A DNA stretch of 64,000 nt from Hyphococcus flavus (GTDB taxonomy: Bacteria > Pseudomonadota > Alphaproteobacteria > Caulobacterales > Parvularculaceae): the NCBI RefSeq assembly GCF_028748065.1, contig NZ_CP118166.1, forward strand, positions 139,501 to 203,500. Direction: 5' to 3'. Of this stretch, positions 17,651 through 27,318 are shown in pieces. Each line of letters begins with the position of its first letter. Position 1 is the first letter of the stretch. Under the pieces are notes generated by a model, which saw only the letters and a program-made list of their open reading frames with translations, was not told the origin of the DNA and did not search any database. The translations under genes and the position numbers were made by a program.

Positions 17651-18829
17651 TTACGCCAATAGTTCACGATAAACGCCAAGTGTCGCGTCGCACATCGCAG
17701 ATGAAGAATAAATGCTGGAAACTCGGGCGCGGGCGGCCTCACCCATCACCTTGCGAGTAGACTCGGACTGACCGCGCAAATTCAAAATCGCTGCGCATAA
17801 AGCATCCTCGTCGCCCGGCTTGACCAGCAATCCAGTTTCACCGGCGACAACCGTGTCGAGCGCACCGCCGTGTTCTGTGGCAATAACGGGTTTTCCCATA
17901 GCGCCCGCCTCGACAACCACCCGGCCAAACGCTTCCGGTTTTGTTGACGGCGCTATGACCAGATCCGCCCAGGCATAGGCAGCCGGCATATCAGCGCATT
18001 CGCCAACCATATGAATCATAGCGCGAACCCCACGTTCGTCGATCATTGCGCGCAATTTGCGTTCATAGTCCCGCTTCCCTTGCGCGCCCCCACAAAAAAC
18101 TAGCGTCAATCCTGGGCCTTGGCCAGTGGCCTGGGAAGGCTCTAGCGCCCGTTTAAGCCTCTCAACCGCCTTAATTGCCGTTTCATGCCCTTTCCAAGGG
18201 GTCAAACGCGCTGGTAGTAGGATTTTTAGGCCCAAATTTTCCCCAAGACCCCAACTGCGAGTAACATGGTTAATGCGATCGGCAGAAACCTTAGCAGGAT
18301 CAAAGAGATCAACGTCGACACCTCGGGGAATAACTCTGAGGCGATCGGCAATCTCCGGGCTAATGGCGAGAATTCGTTCAGCTGTGAAACCTGAATTGGC
18401 GATTACGCGGTCGGCTCTCAACATGGATGAATTGTAAAGTCTTTTATGTGCGCCTCCGGCTGAATACGCGCCGTGGTAGGTTGTTACAAACGGAATACCC
18501 GTCTGCCGCGCGGCCCAAAGCGCGCTCCATGCCGGCGCGCGCGATCGGGCATGTATAAGATTAACCTTTTCTGTTTTGATGATTTTCGCCAGCCTGCTGC
18601 CGTTCTGAATAATCGTCAGCGGATTCTTTGAGTTTACAGGAGCTGTGATGACTTTGCCCCCTGCATTCTGGAGATCGCTGCAAAGCCTACCTCCAGCCGA
18701 CACGACGATTGCTCGCCCTCCTGACCGAGAGATAGCGCTTGCGACCTCCAGGCTGGTCCGTTCAGCTCCACCGGAGTTAAGCTGCGGCACTACCTGTAAA
18801 ATTGTGCTCTCAAATCTGGTCATCAGCAT
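17651..18829 (-). CDS. Glycosyltransferase family 4 (GT-B)
   Basis: A 392-residue GT-B enzyme. The N-terminal domain has QVVPQLNSGGAERTSLEVA, the acceptor-side start typical of GT4, and HARSRAPAWSALWAA; the C-terminal domain has LPARLTPWKGHETAIKAV and the E-x7-E donor site within PSTKPEAFGRVVVEAGAMGKPVIATEHGG. It should transfer an activated sugar to a cell-envelope glycan; the sugar is not predictable. It forms an operon with the following family 9 enzyme. Start uncertain between Met1 and Met3. Confidence 0.85.
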   Translation of the reverse strand: MLMTRFESTILQVVPQLNSGGAERTSLEVASAISRSGGRAIVVSAGGRLCSDLQNAGGKVITAPVNSKNPLTIIQNGSRLAKIIKTEKVNLIHARSRAPAWSALWAARQTGIPFVTTYHGAYSAGGAHKRLYNSSMLRADRVIANSGFTAERILAISPEIADRLRVIPRGVDVDLFDPAKVSADRINHVTRSWGLGENLGLKILLPARLTPWKGHETAIKAVERLKRALEPSQATGQGPGLTLVFCGGAQGKRDYERKLRAMIDERGVRAMIHMVGECADMPAAYAWADLVIAPSTKPEAFGRVVVEAGAMGKPVIATEHGGALDTVVAGETGLLVKPGDEDALCAAILNLRGQSESTRKVMGEAARARVSSIYSSSAMCDATLGVYRELLA

Positions 18830-19003
18830 CCATCATATTGCTGTTTTCAGCATGTGAAAGCGTAAAACGAGCTGCAACTGTCTGGAAAACTCATCAAACT
18901 CCGGCTTAACGGTTGGCGAAAAAGACGGAATGCCTCATATCAATCAAAAGGTGCGGTTTTTGCGAACCAAGCCATTGGCCACAAGGAATAGGGTTTGCGC
19001 ATA

Positions 19004-19975
19004 ATGAAAGCGCTAATCACAGGCATAGCAGGATTCATCGGATTTCATACGGCCAAGCGGCTCGCAAAGTCGGGCTGGAACGTTATCGGTGTCGATAACC
19101 TTAATGACTATTATGATCCGGCTTTAAAACGTGCTCGGCTTGCTGTCCTTGATGGGCAGATTGCATTTCATGAGTTGGATATTGCAGCAGCGGTTGCTTT
19201 TGCAAAATTGGTGGAAACCGAAAAGCCAGATGTTGTCATTCATCTGGCGGCGCAAGCGGGCGTCCGTTATTCAATCGACAATCCATTTGCCTATGCGCGA
19301 TCGAATCTGCTCGGTCATTTGTCTGTGTTAGAAGCTTGCCGCCATGCAGACCATCTTTCTCATTTGATATACGCATCCTCCAGCTCTGTGTACGGCGGCA
19401 ACACAAAAACGCCATTCAGCGAAACCGACCCCGTTGACGCTCCGGTTTCGCTCTACGCTGCAACAAAAAAGAGCGATGAGCTCATGAGCAGCACCTACGC
19501 ACACCTTTACGGGATCAAACAGATCGGCTTGCGGTTTTTCACCGTGTACGGCCCATGGGGCCGACCGGACATGGCATACTGGACGTTCACACAGAAAATG
19601 ATAAAGGGCGAGCCTATACCGGTGTTTAACCACGGCAAGATGCGCCGGGACTTTACCTTTATCGATGACGTTGTTGACCGCGTTGCCGCTATTGCAGACA
19701 AACCACCCGTGTTCTCAAAGCATGAACGCCCGCACAAAATTTACAACATCGGCAACCACACCCCTGTACCGCTGCTGGATTTTATTTCAGCCCTTGAAAA
19801 CGCTACGGGATGCAAGGCGAAAAAAGACATGCAAGACATGCAGCCCGGAGATGTGATTGAAACCTTTGCGGATGTTTCAAGACTGTCAGAGGATTACGGG
19901 TTTAATCCCTCAACGCCAATTGAATCCGGACTAAAAACGTTCGTTGAGTGGTATCGCAGCTACCACGGAATCTAG
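19004..19975 (+). CDS. NAD-dependent nucleotide-sugar epimerase (UDP-glucuronate 4-epimerase-like)
   Basis: Extended SDR enzyme (323 residues): NAD-binding GIAGFIGFHTAKRL near the N-terminus, DNLNDYYDPALKRARL (a stretch typical of UDP-glucuronate 4-epimerases), HLAAQAGVRYSIDNP, catalytic Ser in YASSSSVYG and Tyr-x3-Lys in YAATKKSDE, then RFFTVYGPWGRPDMAYWTF and FNHGKMRRDFTFIDDVV. It probably makes UDP-galacturonate for polysaccharide or LPS. I chose ATG 19004; a TTG at 18995 has better spacing from AAGGAA and would add three residues. It is divergent from the two glycosyltransferase genes. Confidence 0.85.
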   Translation: MKALITGIAGFIGFHTAKRLAKSGWNVIGVDNLNDYYDPALKRARLAVLDGQIAFHELDIAAAVAFAKLVETEKPDVVIHLAAQAGVRYSIDNPFAYARSNLLGHLSVLEACRHADHLSHLIYASSSSVYGGNTKTPFSETDPVDAPVSLYAATKKSDELMSSTYAHLYGIKQIGLRFFTVYGPWGRPDMAYWTFTQKMIKGEPIPVFNHGKMRRDFTFIDDVVDRVAAIADKPPVFSKHERPHKIYNIGNHTPVPLLDFISALENATGCKAKKDMQDMQPGDVIETFADVSRLSEDYGFNPSTPIESGLKTFVEWYRSYHGI

Positions 19976-19977
19976 AG

Positions 19978-21591
19978 TTAGCTTCCGGGAAACGGTAACC
20001 TTGCGTCCCGCAATATTTCACGCGCCGCGTTCCTTCCAGGCAGACCGGTAACACCGCCGCCAGGATGCGCGCCGGCGCCGCAATGATACAGGCCCCTTAA
20101 AGCTCCCCGATAATCGCCATAACCGAGCGCGGGGCGGGCCGCCCATAGCTGGTCGAGGCTCATGGCGCCATGAAAAATATCTCCGCCAATCAGGCCGAAT
20201 TTCTCCTCAAGATCTTTTGGCGACAAGACCATTCTTCCTAATATAGCATCTTTGAAGTTCGGCGCATACTCAGTAATCGTATCAATGATATGATCGGCAA
20301 CGCTCTCTTTTTCATCGTCCCAAGATCGACCTTCTGGCAGTTCTGGCGAAAATTGCTGACAGAAAAGACTCGCGACATGCTCACCCTCCGGAGCCAGACT
20401 GTCATCCATTGTAGAAGGAATTAGCATTTCCACGATTGGTTTTTGAGACCACCCATCGCGTTTCGCGTCGATGAAAGCTCTGTCCATATAGTCTAAAGTC
20501 GGCGCGATAAGGATGCCGCATTGATGGTGTTCAGAAACGGTTTTCCCCGGCAAACATGAAAAGTCCGGCAGTTCGGAAAGTGCGACATTCATCCGGAAGG
20601 TGCCGGATTCACACCGCCACCCTTTCATTCTTTTATAAAATTCCTGATCGAGCGCCCCGCTATCGATTAGCTTCGTATAGAGCAGTTTGGGATTCACATT
20701 AGCGACGACTCGTTTCGCGCCGATCTCTTCCCCGCTTTCGAGGACAATCCCTGATGCACCGTTACACTCTGCATTCACCGTTCGCACAGGCGCATCGAGC
20801 GAAATTTCCACGCCAGCTTCAAGACACGCCGTTTGCATAGCTTGCGTTATGGCGCCCATGCCGCCAATGGCGTGGCCCCAAGCGCCTTTGACGCCATCAA
20901 CTTCCCCAAAAACATGATGAAGTAAGACATAGGCTGACCCAGGCGTGTCGGGACTGGCGTAATTGCCGACCACCCCATCAAATCCGAAAGCCGCCTTTAC
21001 AGGATCCGACTCAAACCAGGCGTCCAGAAACCCGCGCGCGCTCTTCGTAAAAAGGTCTAGCAAGTCCTGATGCAAGATCGCTCCACCTCTCAAAGCAGGC
21101 CAGACCTGAGATGCCGCCGTCATTGCGCCTTTTATTCCTGCACGTGGATTGGGGGGCGTTTTTAGCGACAGATCACGCAACACATCGGCGACTGCCTCCA
21201 GACGAGTGTAATAGCCGGGCAATCGCTCAGCATCATGATCCGAAAACTTTTGGAATTCCTGTTGTGTCCGCTCCAACCCACCGCCGACCTTCAGATACCG
21301 CCCGTCTTCTGTTGGCAAAAAATTTGAGATCGGCCGTTGAAGGAAACGCAGGCCATACTCTTTGAGTTTCATGTCCGCGATCACATGCGGATTGAGCAGG
21401 CTTACTGTATAGCTGGCCAAAGAATTTCTGAACCCGGGATGGAATTCCTCAGTCACCGCGGCGCCCCCGACGACAGAGCGACGCTCACAGATGCGAACTT
21501 TCATTCCCGCGCGAGCAAGATAGAACGCACAGACGAGACCGTTATGGCCACCACCAATGATAACGGCGTCATAAGCAGCCATTGATGTCAT
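19978..21591 (-). CDS. FAD-dependent oxidoreductase, phytoene-desaturase/PYROXD2-like
   Basis: A 537-residue flavoprotein. The N-terminus has the dinucleotide fold DAVIIGGGHNGLVCAFYLARAGMKVRICERR followed by VVGGAAVTEEFHPGFRNSLASY; the C-terminus has YHCGAGAHPGGGVTGLPGRNAAREIL, the flavin-contacting end motif of the carotenoid-desaturase-like family. PYROXD2-type proteins resemble phytoene desaturases but usually have no carotenoid role; no crt genes are nearby, so pigment synthesis is not supported. The first Met (21591) or Met4 could be the start. Convergent with the epimerase gene, two bases apart. Confidence 0.85.
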   Translation of the reverse strand: MTSMAAYDAVIIGGGHNGLVCAFYLARAGMKVRICERRSVVGGAAVTEEFHPGFRNSLASYTVSLLNPHVIADMKLKEYGLRFLQRPISNFLPTEDGRYLKVGGGLERTQQEFQKFSDHDAERLPGYYTRLEAVADVLRDLSLKTPPNPRAGIKGAMTAASQVWPALRGGAILHQDLLDLFTKSARGFLDAWFESDPVKAAFGFDGVVGNYASPDTPGSAYVLLHHVFGEVDGVKGAWGHAIGGMGAITQAMQTACLEAGVEISLDAPVRTVNAECNGASGIVLESGEEIGAKRVVANVNPKLLYTKLIDSGALDQEFYKRMKGWRCESGTFRMNVALSELPDFSCLPGKTVSEHHQCGILIAPTLDYMDRAFIDAKRDGWSQKPIVEMLIPSTMDDSLAPEGEHVASLFCQQFSPELPEGRSWDDEKESVADHIIDTITEYAPNFKDAILGRMVLSPKDLEEKFGLIGGDIFHGAMSLDQLWAARPALGYGDYRGALRGLYHCGAGAHPGGGVTGLPGRNAAREILRDARLPFPGS

Positions 21592-21651
21592 GCGAATGGT
21601 CCTTTTTTGTTGGATCAGGACTATCGCCAGCGCTTGATGAAGGCAAACGCG

Positions 21652-23814
21652 CTAGCCGCGCTGTTGCGATTTCGCTTCGCGCCGGCGCTGATGGAGTATG
21701 AACTCCGTGTAGCCATTGGGTTGCGAGGCGCCATCAAACACAAGATCACACGCGGCTTTGAAGGCTACACCGTCAAACCCGGGCGCCATAGGCGTATAAG
21801 CAGAATCGCCAGCATTTTGACGATCAACCACTTCAGCCATGTTTTTCATGACATCAAGCACCTCTTCGCGAGTCGTCACGCCATGACGAATCCAGTTTGC
21901 GATATGCTGAGAGGAAATGCGCAATGTCGCCCTGTCTTCCATCAGGCCCACATCATGAATGTCAGGGACCTTCGAACAGCCAACCCCCTGATCTACCCAT
22001 CGCACGACATAGCCGAGAATGCCTTGAGCATTATTTTCAAGCTCTTGCTTGATCTCATCAGGATTGAAGTTCTTTCCTTTCGCCAATGGCGGCGTCAGCA
22101 ACCGATCAAGATCGCCTGTTCCCTTGCCCGTCAGTTCTTTCTGGCGAGCGAATACATCAACCTCGTGGTAATGCATTGCATGCAGCGTCGCAGCTGTTGG
22201 CGATGGCGTCCATGCGGTCGTCGCACCGGAATTTGGATGGCCAATTTTCTGCTCTAGCATATCGGCCAAACGGTCCGGCGCCGCCCACATGCCTTTTCCG
22301 ATTTGCGCTTTTCCAGAGAGCCCGCAAGCAAGCCCGATGCCTACATTCCGCGCTTCGTAAGCCGCGATCCAGTCTTCGTTTTTAATATCATTCTTTCGCA
22401 GTACAGGCGCTGCTTCCATCGCGGTGTGAATTTCGTCGCCTGTGCGGTCGAGAAATCCTGTATTGATGAAAACAACGCGATCGCGCGCAGCATGAATGCA
22501 AGCAGCAAGGTTCACGGACGTTCGCCGTTCCTCATCCATAATGCCGATTTTAAGCGTATTCTCTGAAAGGCCTAGCAGCTTCTCAACGCGTGAAAAAAGC
22601 TCTACTGAAAACGCGACTTCTTCCGGCCCGTGCATTTTAGGCTTAACGATATAAACCGAGCCTGTTCGGCTATTTTTTATCGTGCCGGTGGATTTCAGAT
22701 CGTGCATCGCGATCAGCGATGTTACAGCCGCATCAAGAAAGCCTTCCGGTATCTCGTCACCATTCTGATCAAGCACGGCATCGGTGTACATGTGATGCCC
22801 AACATTGCGAACCAGCATCAATGCGCGACCGTGGAGGCGCACATTTTCACCCGTTGGCGATTTATATTCGCGATCCCGCTCAAGGGTACGCTCTAGCCGG
22901 GCGCCGCCTTTTTGAAAGCTTGCCGTCAGGTCACCCTTCATTAAGCCAAGCCAGTTGCGGTAAACGAGTGTTTTGTCTTCTGCATCGACAGCTGCGACCG
23001 AGTCTTCGCAATCAACGATAGTGCTGACAGCCGCTTCGACAATCACATCTGCGACGCCTGCGGGGTCCGATCTGCCAATAGAATGTTCTTTGTCTATAGA
23101 GATTTCTACATGCAGACCGTTATTCTTTAACAGGATAGCGTCTGGCTGGTGCTCACGACCTTTGTAGCCGATAAATTTTTCTGCATCTTTAAGAGACGTT
23201 TCACCCGAACTTATCTCCGCAACAAGGACTCCATCACGTATGACGTACTTAGCCACATCGGCGTGAGATCCGTTGGCCAGCGGCGCAACAAGATCCAAAA
23301 AGTTTTTGGCTCGAGCTATGACTTTTTCACCGCGAGCAGGATTATATCCGCCGCCCCTCTCGGCTCCGCCTTCTTCGGAAATTGCGTCGGTGCCGTAAAG
23401 CGCATCGTATAGACTTCCCCAGCGCGCATTAGCGGCGTTCAAAGCATAACGCGCGTTCGACGCAGGCACGACCAATTGTGCGCCTGCAGTCTCCGAAAAC
23501 TCAGTATCAACATTTTTCGTTGAGATCGAAAATTCTTGCGGCTCTTCTACGAGGTATCCAATTTTTCGTAAAAGCGCCTCATGGTCACTCACGTTAAAGG
23601 GCTTACCGGCGTGATCCCGATGCCATTGATCAAGCTGCAATTGCAGCTCGTCCCGGCGTTTTAAAAGCGCGTCATTTTTCGGTCCCAGATCTGCGACTAA
23701 CTCGGCGAAACTATTCCAGAAAGCCCTCACATCCACGCCAGTACCCGGCGCGGCTTCGCGTTCGACAAATTCGAAAAGCTCTTCAGAAATTTTCAGGGCT
23801 GCATATTCGATCAT
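21652..23814 (-). CDS. glcB: Malate synthase G
   Basis: Condenses glyoxylate with acetyl-CoA to malate. The 720-residue length is that of isoform G. Visible landmarks: [19 protein letters not shown], the [17 protein letters not shown] acidic region, the [12 protein letters not shown] and [15 protein letters not shown] active-site strands, [22 protein letters not shown], and C-terminal [15 protein letters not shown]. No isocitrate lyase is in the window, so whether it serves the glyoxylate shunt or glycolate use cannot be told. Separate promoter expected; the following FAD gene is 60 bases downstream. Confidence 0.97.
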   Translation of the reverse strand: MIEYAALKISEELFEFVEREAAPGTGVDVRAFWNSFAELVADLGPKNDALLKRRDELQLQLDQWHRDHAGKPFNVSDHEALLRKIGYLVEEPQEFSISTKNVDTEFSETAGAQLVVPASNARYALNAANARWGSLYDALYGTDAISEEGGAERGGGYNPARGEKVIARAKNFLDLVAPLANGSHADVAKYVIRDGVLVAEISSGETSLKDAEKFIGYKGREHQPDAILLKNNGLHVEISIDKEHSIGRSDPAGVADVIVEAAVSTIVDCEDSVAAVDAEDKTLVYRNWLGLMKGDLTASFQKGGARLERTLERDREYKSPTGENVRLHGRALMLVRNVGHHMYTDAVLDQNGDEIPEGFLDAAVTSLIAMHDLKSTGTIKNSRTGSVYIVKPKMHGPEEVAFSVELFSRVEKLLGLSENTLKIGIMDEERRTSVNLAACIHAARDRVVFINTGFLDRTGDEIHTAMEAAPVLRKNDIKNEDWIAAYEARNVGIGLACGLSGKAQIGKGMWAAPDRLADMLEQKIGHPNSGATTAWTPSPTAATLHAMHYHEVDVFARQKELTGKGTGDLDRLLTPPLAKGKNFNPDEIKQELENNAQGILGYVVRWVDQGVGCSKVPDIHDVGLMEDRATLRISSQHIANWIRHGVTTREEVLDVMKNMAEVVDRQNAGDSAYTPMAPGFDGVAFKAACDLVFDGASQPNGYTEFILHQRRREAKSQQRG

Positions 23815-23983
23815 TCTAATTTATCCGCTCTCATGTCTCAATCTGCACACTTAATTAGGGCCGTTATGCACGCAAACGCATCTGCGACAACAGAATTCGC
23901 TGCAGTTGCGAAAACCATGGCCTTTGACAGACCTCACCGCAAGAGTATGTAATTCCCATGTATAGCAATGCGTCAGGTTTTTC

Positions 23984-24766
23984 TTGAGAAAACAAAATAT
24001 TAGGATTGCCGTTCGCTTCGGCTCACAGCTGATGGGATTAGCTGCGGGGGCCATGGGTCTGATCACCTCAGCCAGCGCGGAAGAAGCATTGGTCGCAGTC
24101 GCCGCGAACTTCCAGACGGCGGCTTCGCAGCTGGAAGCAGATTTCGAAGCTAACAGCGAGCATACAATCACAATTACGGCCGGATCGACCGGCAAGCTAT
24201 ATGCACAAATCGTCAATGGCGCGCCGTTTGATGTCTTTCTCGCTGCAGATCAGCAACGCCCACGCCTGCTGGAAGAAAAAGGCGCGAGTGTCATAGGTTC
24301 ACGGTTTACCTATGCCGTGGGGAGGCTCGTCCTCTGGAGCGCAAACCCATCGCTCGCGGTTGAAAACAGCATATATCTGCGCAATGGCGCATTCAGACGG
24401 CTGGCTATGGCCAACCCCGATCTGGCCCCTTATGGCGCGGCAGCGCAAGAAATATTGCAATCGCTGGACCTATGGGAAGCACTTCAATCTAAAATCGTTA
24501 TGGGCGAAAACGTCACTCAGAGTTTTACCTACGTAGCAACTGGTAATGCAGAACTTGGGTTTGTCGCGCTCTCAAGCGTTTTTGAATTTGATGGCGGTGC
24601 TAAGTCATATTGGGAGCCACCTGTAAATTCTTACAGACCCATTCGACAAGATGCGGTTTTATTAAAGCGCGCCAAAAGCAACGCAGCCGCACTCGCGTTT
24701 TTTCAATACTTGAAAAGCGAGCCCGCCCGCGAGCTGATTTCAAGCTCAGGTTACGGAGATCAATGA
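23984..24766 (+). CDS. modA: Molybdate ABC transporter substrate-binding protein
   Basis: Periplasmic molybdate/tungstate binder, 260 residues with the TTG start at 23984. A signal peptide with AxA site (ITSASA, about residue 32) is followed by the ModA signature EALVAVAANFQTAASQLEADFE, TITAGSTGKLYAQIVNGAPFDVFLAADQQRP and, at the C-terminus, DAVLLKRAKSNAAALAFFQYLKS. The TTG start gives a basic n-region (MRKQN); a later ATG (24032) would leave almost no n-region. It overlaps modB by ATGA. Confidence 0.93.
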   Translation: MRKQNIRIAVRFGSQLMGLAAGAMGLITSASAEEALVAVAANFQTAASQLEADFEANSEHTITITAGSTGKLYAQIVNGAPFDVFLAADQQRPRLLEEKGASVIGSRFTYAVGRLVLWSANPSLAVENSIYLRNGAFRRLAMANPDLAPYGAAAQEILQSLDLWEALQSKIVMGENVTQSFTYVATGNAELGFVALSSVFEFDGGAKSYWEPPVNSYRPIRQDAVLLKRAKSNAAALAFFQYLKSEPARELISSSGYGDQ

Positions 24767-25440
24767 CGATGCCTGATTTAGGCCCGCTTTGGTTGACACT
24801 CAGCCTTGCGCTTGTCACGACTGTTATCCTGTTGGCTTTGGGCACACCCTTCGCCTGGTGGTTGTCGCGGACAAGATCACCTCTAAAACCGTGGCTTGAA
24901 GCAGTCACAGCGCTTCCGCTGGTCCTGCCGCCAACCGTTATTGGCTTTTATCTACTGATTGCGCTCAACCCTACTGCCCCCATTGGCGCATTCTGGGTTT
25001 CAATAACAGGCGACACGCTGACCTTTTCTTTCGCAGGCCTTGTGGTGGCCTCAATTTTCTATTCGCTTCCCTTTATGGTGCAGCCGCTTCAAAGCGCGTT
25101 CGAGGCGGTTGGCCGCGCGCCAATGGAAGCCGCAGCAAGCCTGCGCGCAAAGCCGATAGATGCTTTTTTCTCAGTTGCCGTCCCAATGTCTGCCCGAGGT
25201 TTTCTGACAGCCAGCGTGCTGACATTCACACACACGATCGGTGAGTTTGGAGTTGTCCTGATGGTGGGCGGCAATATCCCCGGGCGCACCAAAGTGATTT
25301 CAATCGCAATTTATGAGCATGTAGAAACATTACGCTACGCGGAAGCGCACATGCTTTCAGCAATTCTCCTGATCTTTTCATTTCTTGTTCTTGTATTCGT
25401 TTACGCGGCAAACAAACGGTACCCCGTTCATGTCGGATGA
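24763..25440 (+). CDS. modB: Molybdate ABC transporter permease
   Basis: Inner-membrane permease of 225 residues. About five hydrophobic segments are visible (residues 8-30, 44-62, 84-104, 136-158 and 193-215). The EAA loop that docks on ModC reads EAAASLRAKPIDAFFSVAVPMSARG, and TFTHTIGEFGVVLMVGGNIPGRTKVISIAIY is characteristic of ModB. ATG 24763 overlaps the modA stop and has ACGGAG just upstream; a second ATG lies two codons later. Its stop overlaps the start of modC by 11 bases. Confidence 0.95.
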   Translation: MTMPDLGPLWLTLSLALVTTVILLALGTPFAWWLSRTRSPLKPWLEAVTALPLVLPPTVIGFYLLIALNPTAPIGAFWVSITGDTLTFSFAGLVVASIFYSLPFMVQPLQSAFEAVGRAPMEAAASLRAKPIDAFFSVAVPMSARGFLTASVLTFTHTIGEFGVVLMVGGNIPGRTKVISIAIYEHVETLRYAEAHMLSAILLIFSFLVLVFVYAANKRYPVHVG

Positions 25441-26527
25441 AACGCTTTCAATAGATATCGAGAAAAAACTTTCCGGCTTCACGTTGCTAGTAAAGCGGGC
25501 GTTACCGCTCGCTGGCGCTACTGCGGTATTCGGCCCAAGCGGCGCGGGCAAAACCATGTTGATGCGTCTGATTGCCGGCTTTGAACCGCCGGACAAGGGT
25601 CGCATCAAAATGGGCGGTACCGTCTGGTGCGACGCGGACAAAAAAATATGTCTCGCACCTCATGTTAGGCCTGTCGGGTATATGTTCCAGGAGGGAAGAT
25701 TGTTCTCTCACCTGAGCGTGCGCGGCAACCTCAACTACGCCGAAAAGCGCAACACCAGTCATGAAAAAGGTTACACGCAAAACGATATCATCAACTCTTT
25801 TGCACTATCTTCCTTGCTTGAACGGCGCATTCAGACGCTTTCCGGCGGCGAGCGCCAACGAGTCGCCCTCGCCCGCACATTGCTTTCCCGACCGAAACTC
25901 CTGCTCCTCGACGAACCGCTCGCTGCACTGGACCGCAAACGCAAAAACGAGATCCTACCCTATTTGAAAGATTTACCGGCGAAATTTGGCGTGCCGACTA
26001 TATTCATCAGCCATGACATTGAGGAAGTAAGCCAGCTTGCTGACCAAGTGCTCGTGCTGTTGAACGGGCGAGTCCAGGAGTATGATTCCGCTTTAAAAGT
26101 AATCAGCAATCTCGATCTTGAGCCTCTGACAGGACATCATGAGAGTTCGGCACTGCTGGAAGGCGTTGTATCGGGACATGATCAACGTCTTCTGTTAACA
26201 CGCGTTAGCATCGGGGATGCTTCTCTAACATTACCCATCAACGCAGACTTAGCGGCGGGCTCAACAATCCGATTGCGCATCAAAGCGCAAGATGTGGCAA
26301 TCGCCACCTCGGAACCTCATGACATCAGCATCAGGAATGTCATTCCGGGAAAAATCAGATCGCTGCAAGCAAGCGATCAGTCGCCATATGTCGAAACACT
26401 TATCGATATCGGCCATGCACAGTTGCGGGCACAGATCACACAAGCAGCAACGGAGGCTTTGAATCTTGAAGACGGAAAATCCGTTTTCGCGCTGATCAAG
26501 AGCGTGCGGATTGATGGTGGGCGGTGA
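25430..26527 (+). CDS. modC: Molybdate ABC transporter ATP-binding protein
   Basis: ATPase of the ModABC importer, 365 residues. Walker A GPSGAGKT (35-42), Q-loop FQEGRLFSHLSV, signature LSGGERQRVALARTLLSRP, Walker B LLLLDEPLAALD and H-loop FISHDIEEVSQLAD are all present. The C-terminal half (from about residue 290) is a TOBE/Mop-type molybdate-binding domain (RLRIKAQDVAIATSEPHDISIRNVIPGKI), as usual for ModC. Its last four codons and stop lie antisense to the 3' end of the tRNA-Val gene. Confidence 0.95.
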   Translation: MSDETLSIDIEKKLSGFTLLVKRALPLAGATAVFGPSGAGKTMLMRLIAGFEPPDKGRIKMGGTVWCDADKKICLAPHVRPVGYMFQEGRLFSHLSVRGNLNYAEKRNTSHEKGYTQNDIINSFALSSLLERRIQTLSGGERQRVALARTLLSRPKLLLLDEPLAALDRKRKNEILPYLKDLPAKFGVPTIFISHDIEEVSQLADQVLVLLNGRVQEYDSALKVISNLDLEPLTGHHESSALLEGVVSGHDQRLLLTRVSIGDASLTLPINADLAAGSTIRLRIKAQDVAIATSEPHDISIRNVIPGKIRSLQASDQSPYVETLIDIGHAQLRAQITQAATEALNLEDGKSVFALIKSVRIDGGR

Positions 26528-26590
26528 GAGGTTCGAACTCCCGACCTACTGGGTGTAAACCAGCCGCTCTTCCAGCTGAGCTAACCGCCC
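26515..26590 (-). tRNA. tRNA-Val (UAC)
   Basis: Minus-strand cloverleaf of 73 bases plus an encoded CCA. Acceptor arms GGGCGGT/ACCGCCC with discriminator A; D-arm GCTCAGCTGGAAGAGC; anticodon stem-loop GCTGG-TTTACAC-CCAGT with anticodon TAC; T-arm GGGAG-TTCGAAC-CTCTC. Its 3' end overlaps the convergent modC 3' end by 13 bases. Confidence 0.97.
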
Positions 26591-26669
26591 GGTCCATTAC
26601 GCGACGCGTGAATACACGGCGTTCGGGGCGCTGTCCTTAACGCGCCTTTCGCGCGCCTGCAAGAACTTC

Positions 26670-26712
26670 GGAAAAAGAAAACGCCGACGCCAGAAGCCCT
26701 GACGCCGGCGTT
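26670..26712 (-). terminator. hup rho-independent terminator
   Basis: On the minus strand AACGCCGGCGTC pairs with GGCGTCGGCGTT (12 bp including two G-U pairs, nine-base loop), followed directly by TTTTCTTTTTC. It lies about 20 bases after the HU gene stop. Confidence 0.85.
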
Positions 26713-26732
26713 AATGTTTCAAGCAACCGAAC

Positions 26733-27005
26733 CTAGTTCAGCGCGTCCTTGAGGCCCTTGCCAGCTGAAAATTTAGGCTGGATGGATGCCGGGATCTGAA
26801 TGGTCTCCCCGGTGCGCGGATTACGCCCCTCGCGGGCCTTGCGATGGGCCGCGGAGAAAGTACCGAAGCCTACGAGACGTACATCGTCGCCAGCTTTCAG
26901 TGCATTCGTGATGGCGTCAAAGACCGCGTCGACCGCCTTGGCCGCGTCCGATTTACTCATGTCTGACATATCCGCGACTTTGTCGATAAATTCGTTTTTG
27001 TTCAT
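26733..27005 (-). CDS. hup: DNA-binding protein HU
   Basis: Nucleoid protein of 90 residues, the normal HU length. It begins MNKNEFIDKVADMSDMSKSDAAKAVDAVFDAI and carries the dimer core VRLVGFGTFSAAHRKAREGRNPRTGETIQIPAS with the DNA-wrapping arm Arg-Asn-Pro motif, ending PKFSAGKGLKDALN. A GGAGGA Shine-Dalgarno sits almost against the ATG. The long spacer upstream (27006-27318) holds its promoter. Single gene with its own terminator, so likely highly expressed as in other bacteria. Confidence 0.97.
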   Translation of the reverse strand: MNKNEFIDKVADMSDMSKSDAAKAVDAVFDAITNALKAGDDVRLVGFGTFSAAHRKAREGRNPRTGETIQIPASIQPKFSAGKGLKDALN

Positions 27006-27318
27006 TCCTCCGGCCTTTCTGTAATGCTGGGAGTTCGTAAAACTGTAACTCAGCGCGATTTTACGCGCCGCTCATGGACCAATGCCAAGGAAAAATGGCT
27101 TAAAATAAGGGCTTGCTTTCCCCACCCCATACAAGGCGCTGATTTTATTGCATTTTTCTTAGGTTAAAACTTCGAAGAGCCGCCCTTAAAAGGCTACCAA
27201 AGTTGGCAAAATGCTAGTGATTCCGCGAATTTTCGCGCAAATACCGATTCGCTGCACTGAGACTTAAGCAAGCTGCAACGGCGGCGCTCAATGCCAAGCG
27301 CCACCGTTATGGTTCTAT
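27006..27318. other. Intergenic region between lon and hup
   Basis: About 310 bases with no credible gene. It should contain the hup promoter. Near the lon end an inverted repeat AACGGCGGCGCT (27277-27288) / AGCGCCACCGTT (27297-27308), one mismatch and eight-base loop, could stop lon transcripts, but no T-tract follows it on the minus strand. Confidence 0.6.

Noticed and set aside
24610-24762. N-terminal extension of ModB by 51 codons
   Set aside because: It overlaps the modA coding region in another frame, and ATG 24763 has ATGA coupling and a ribosome site.
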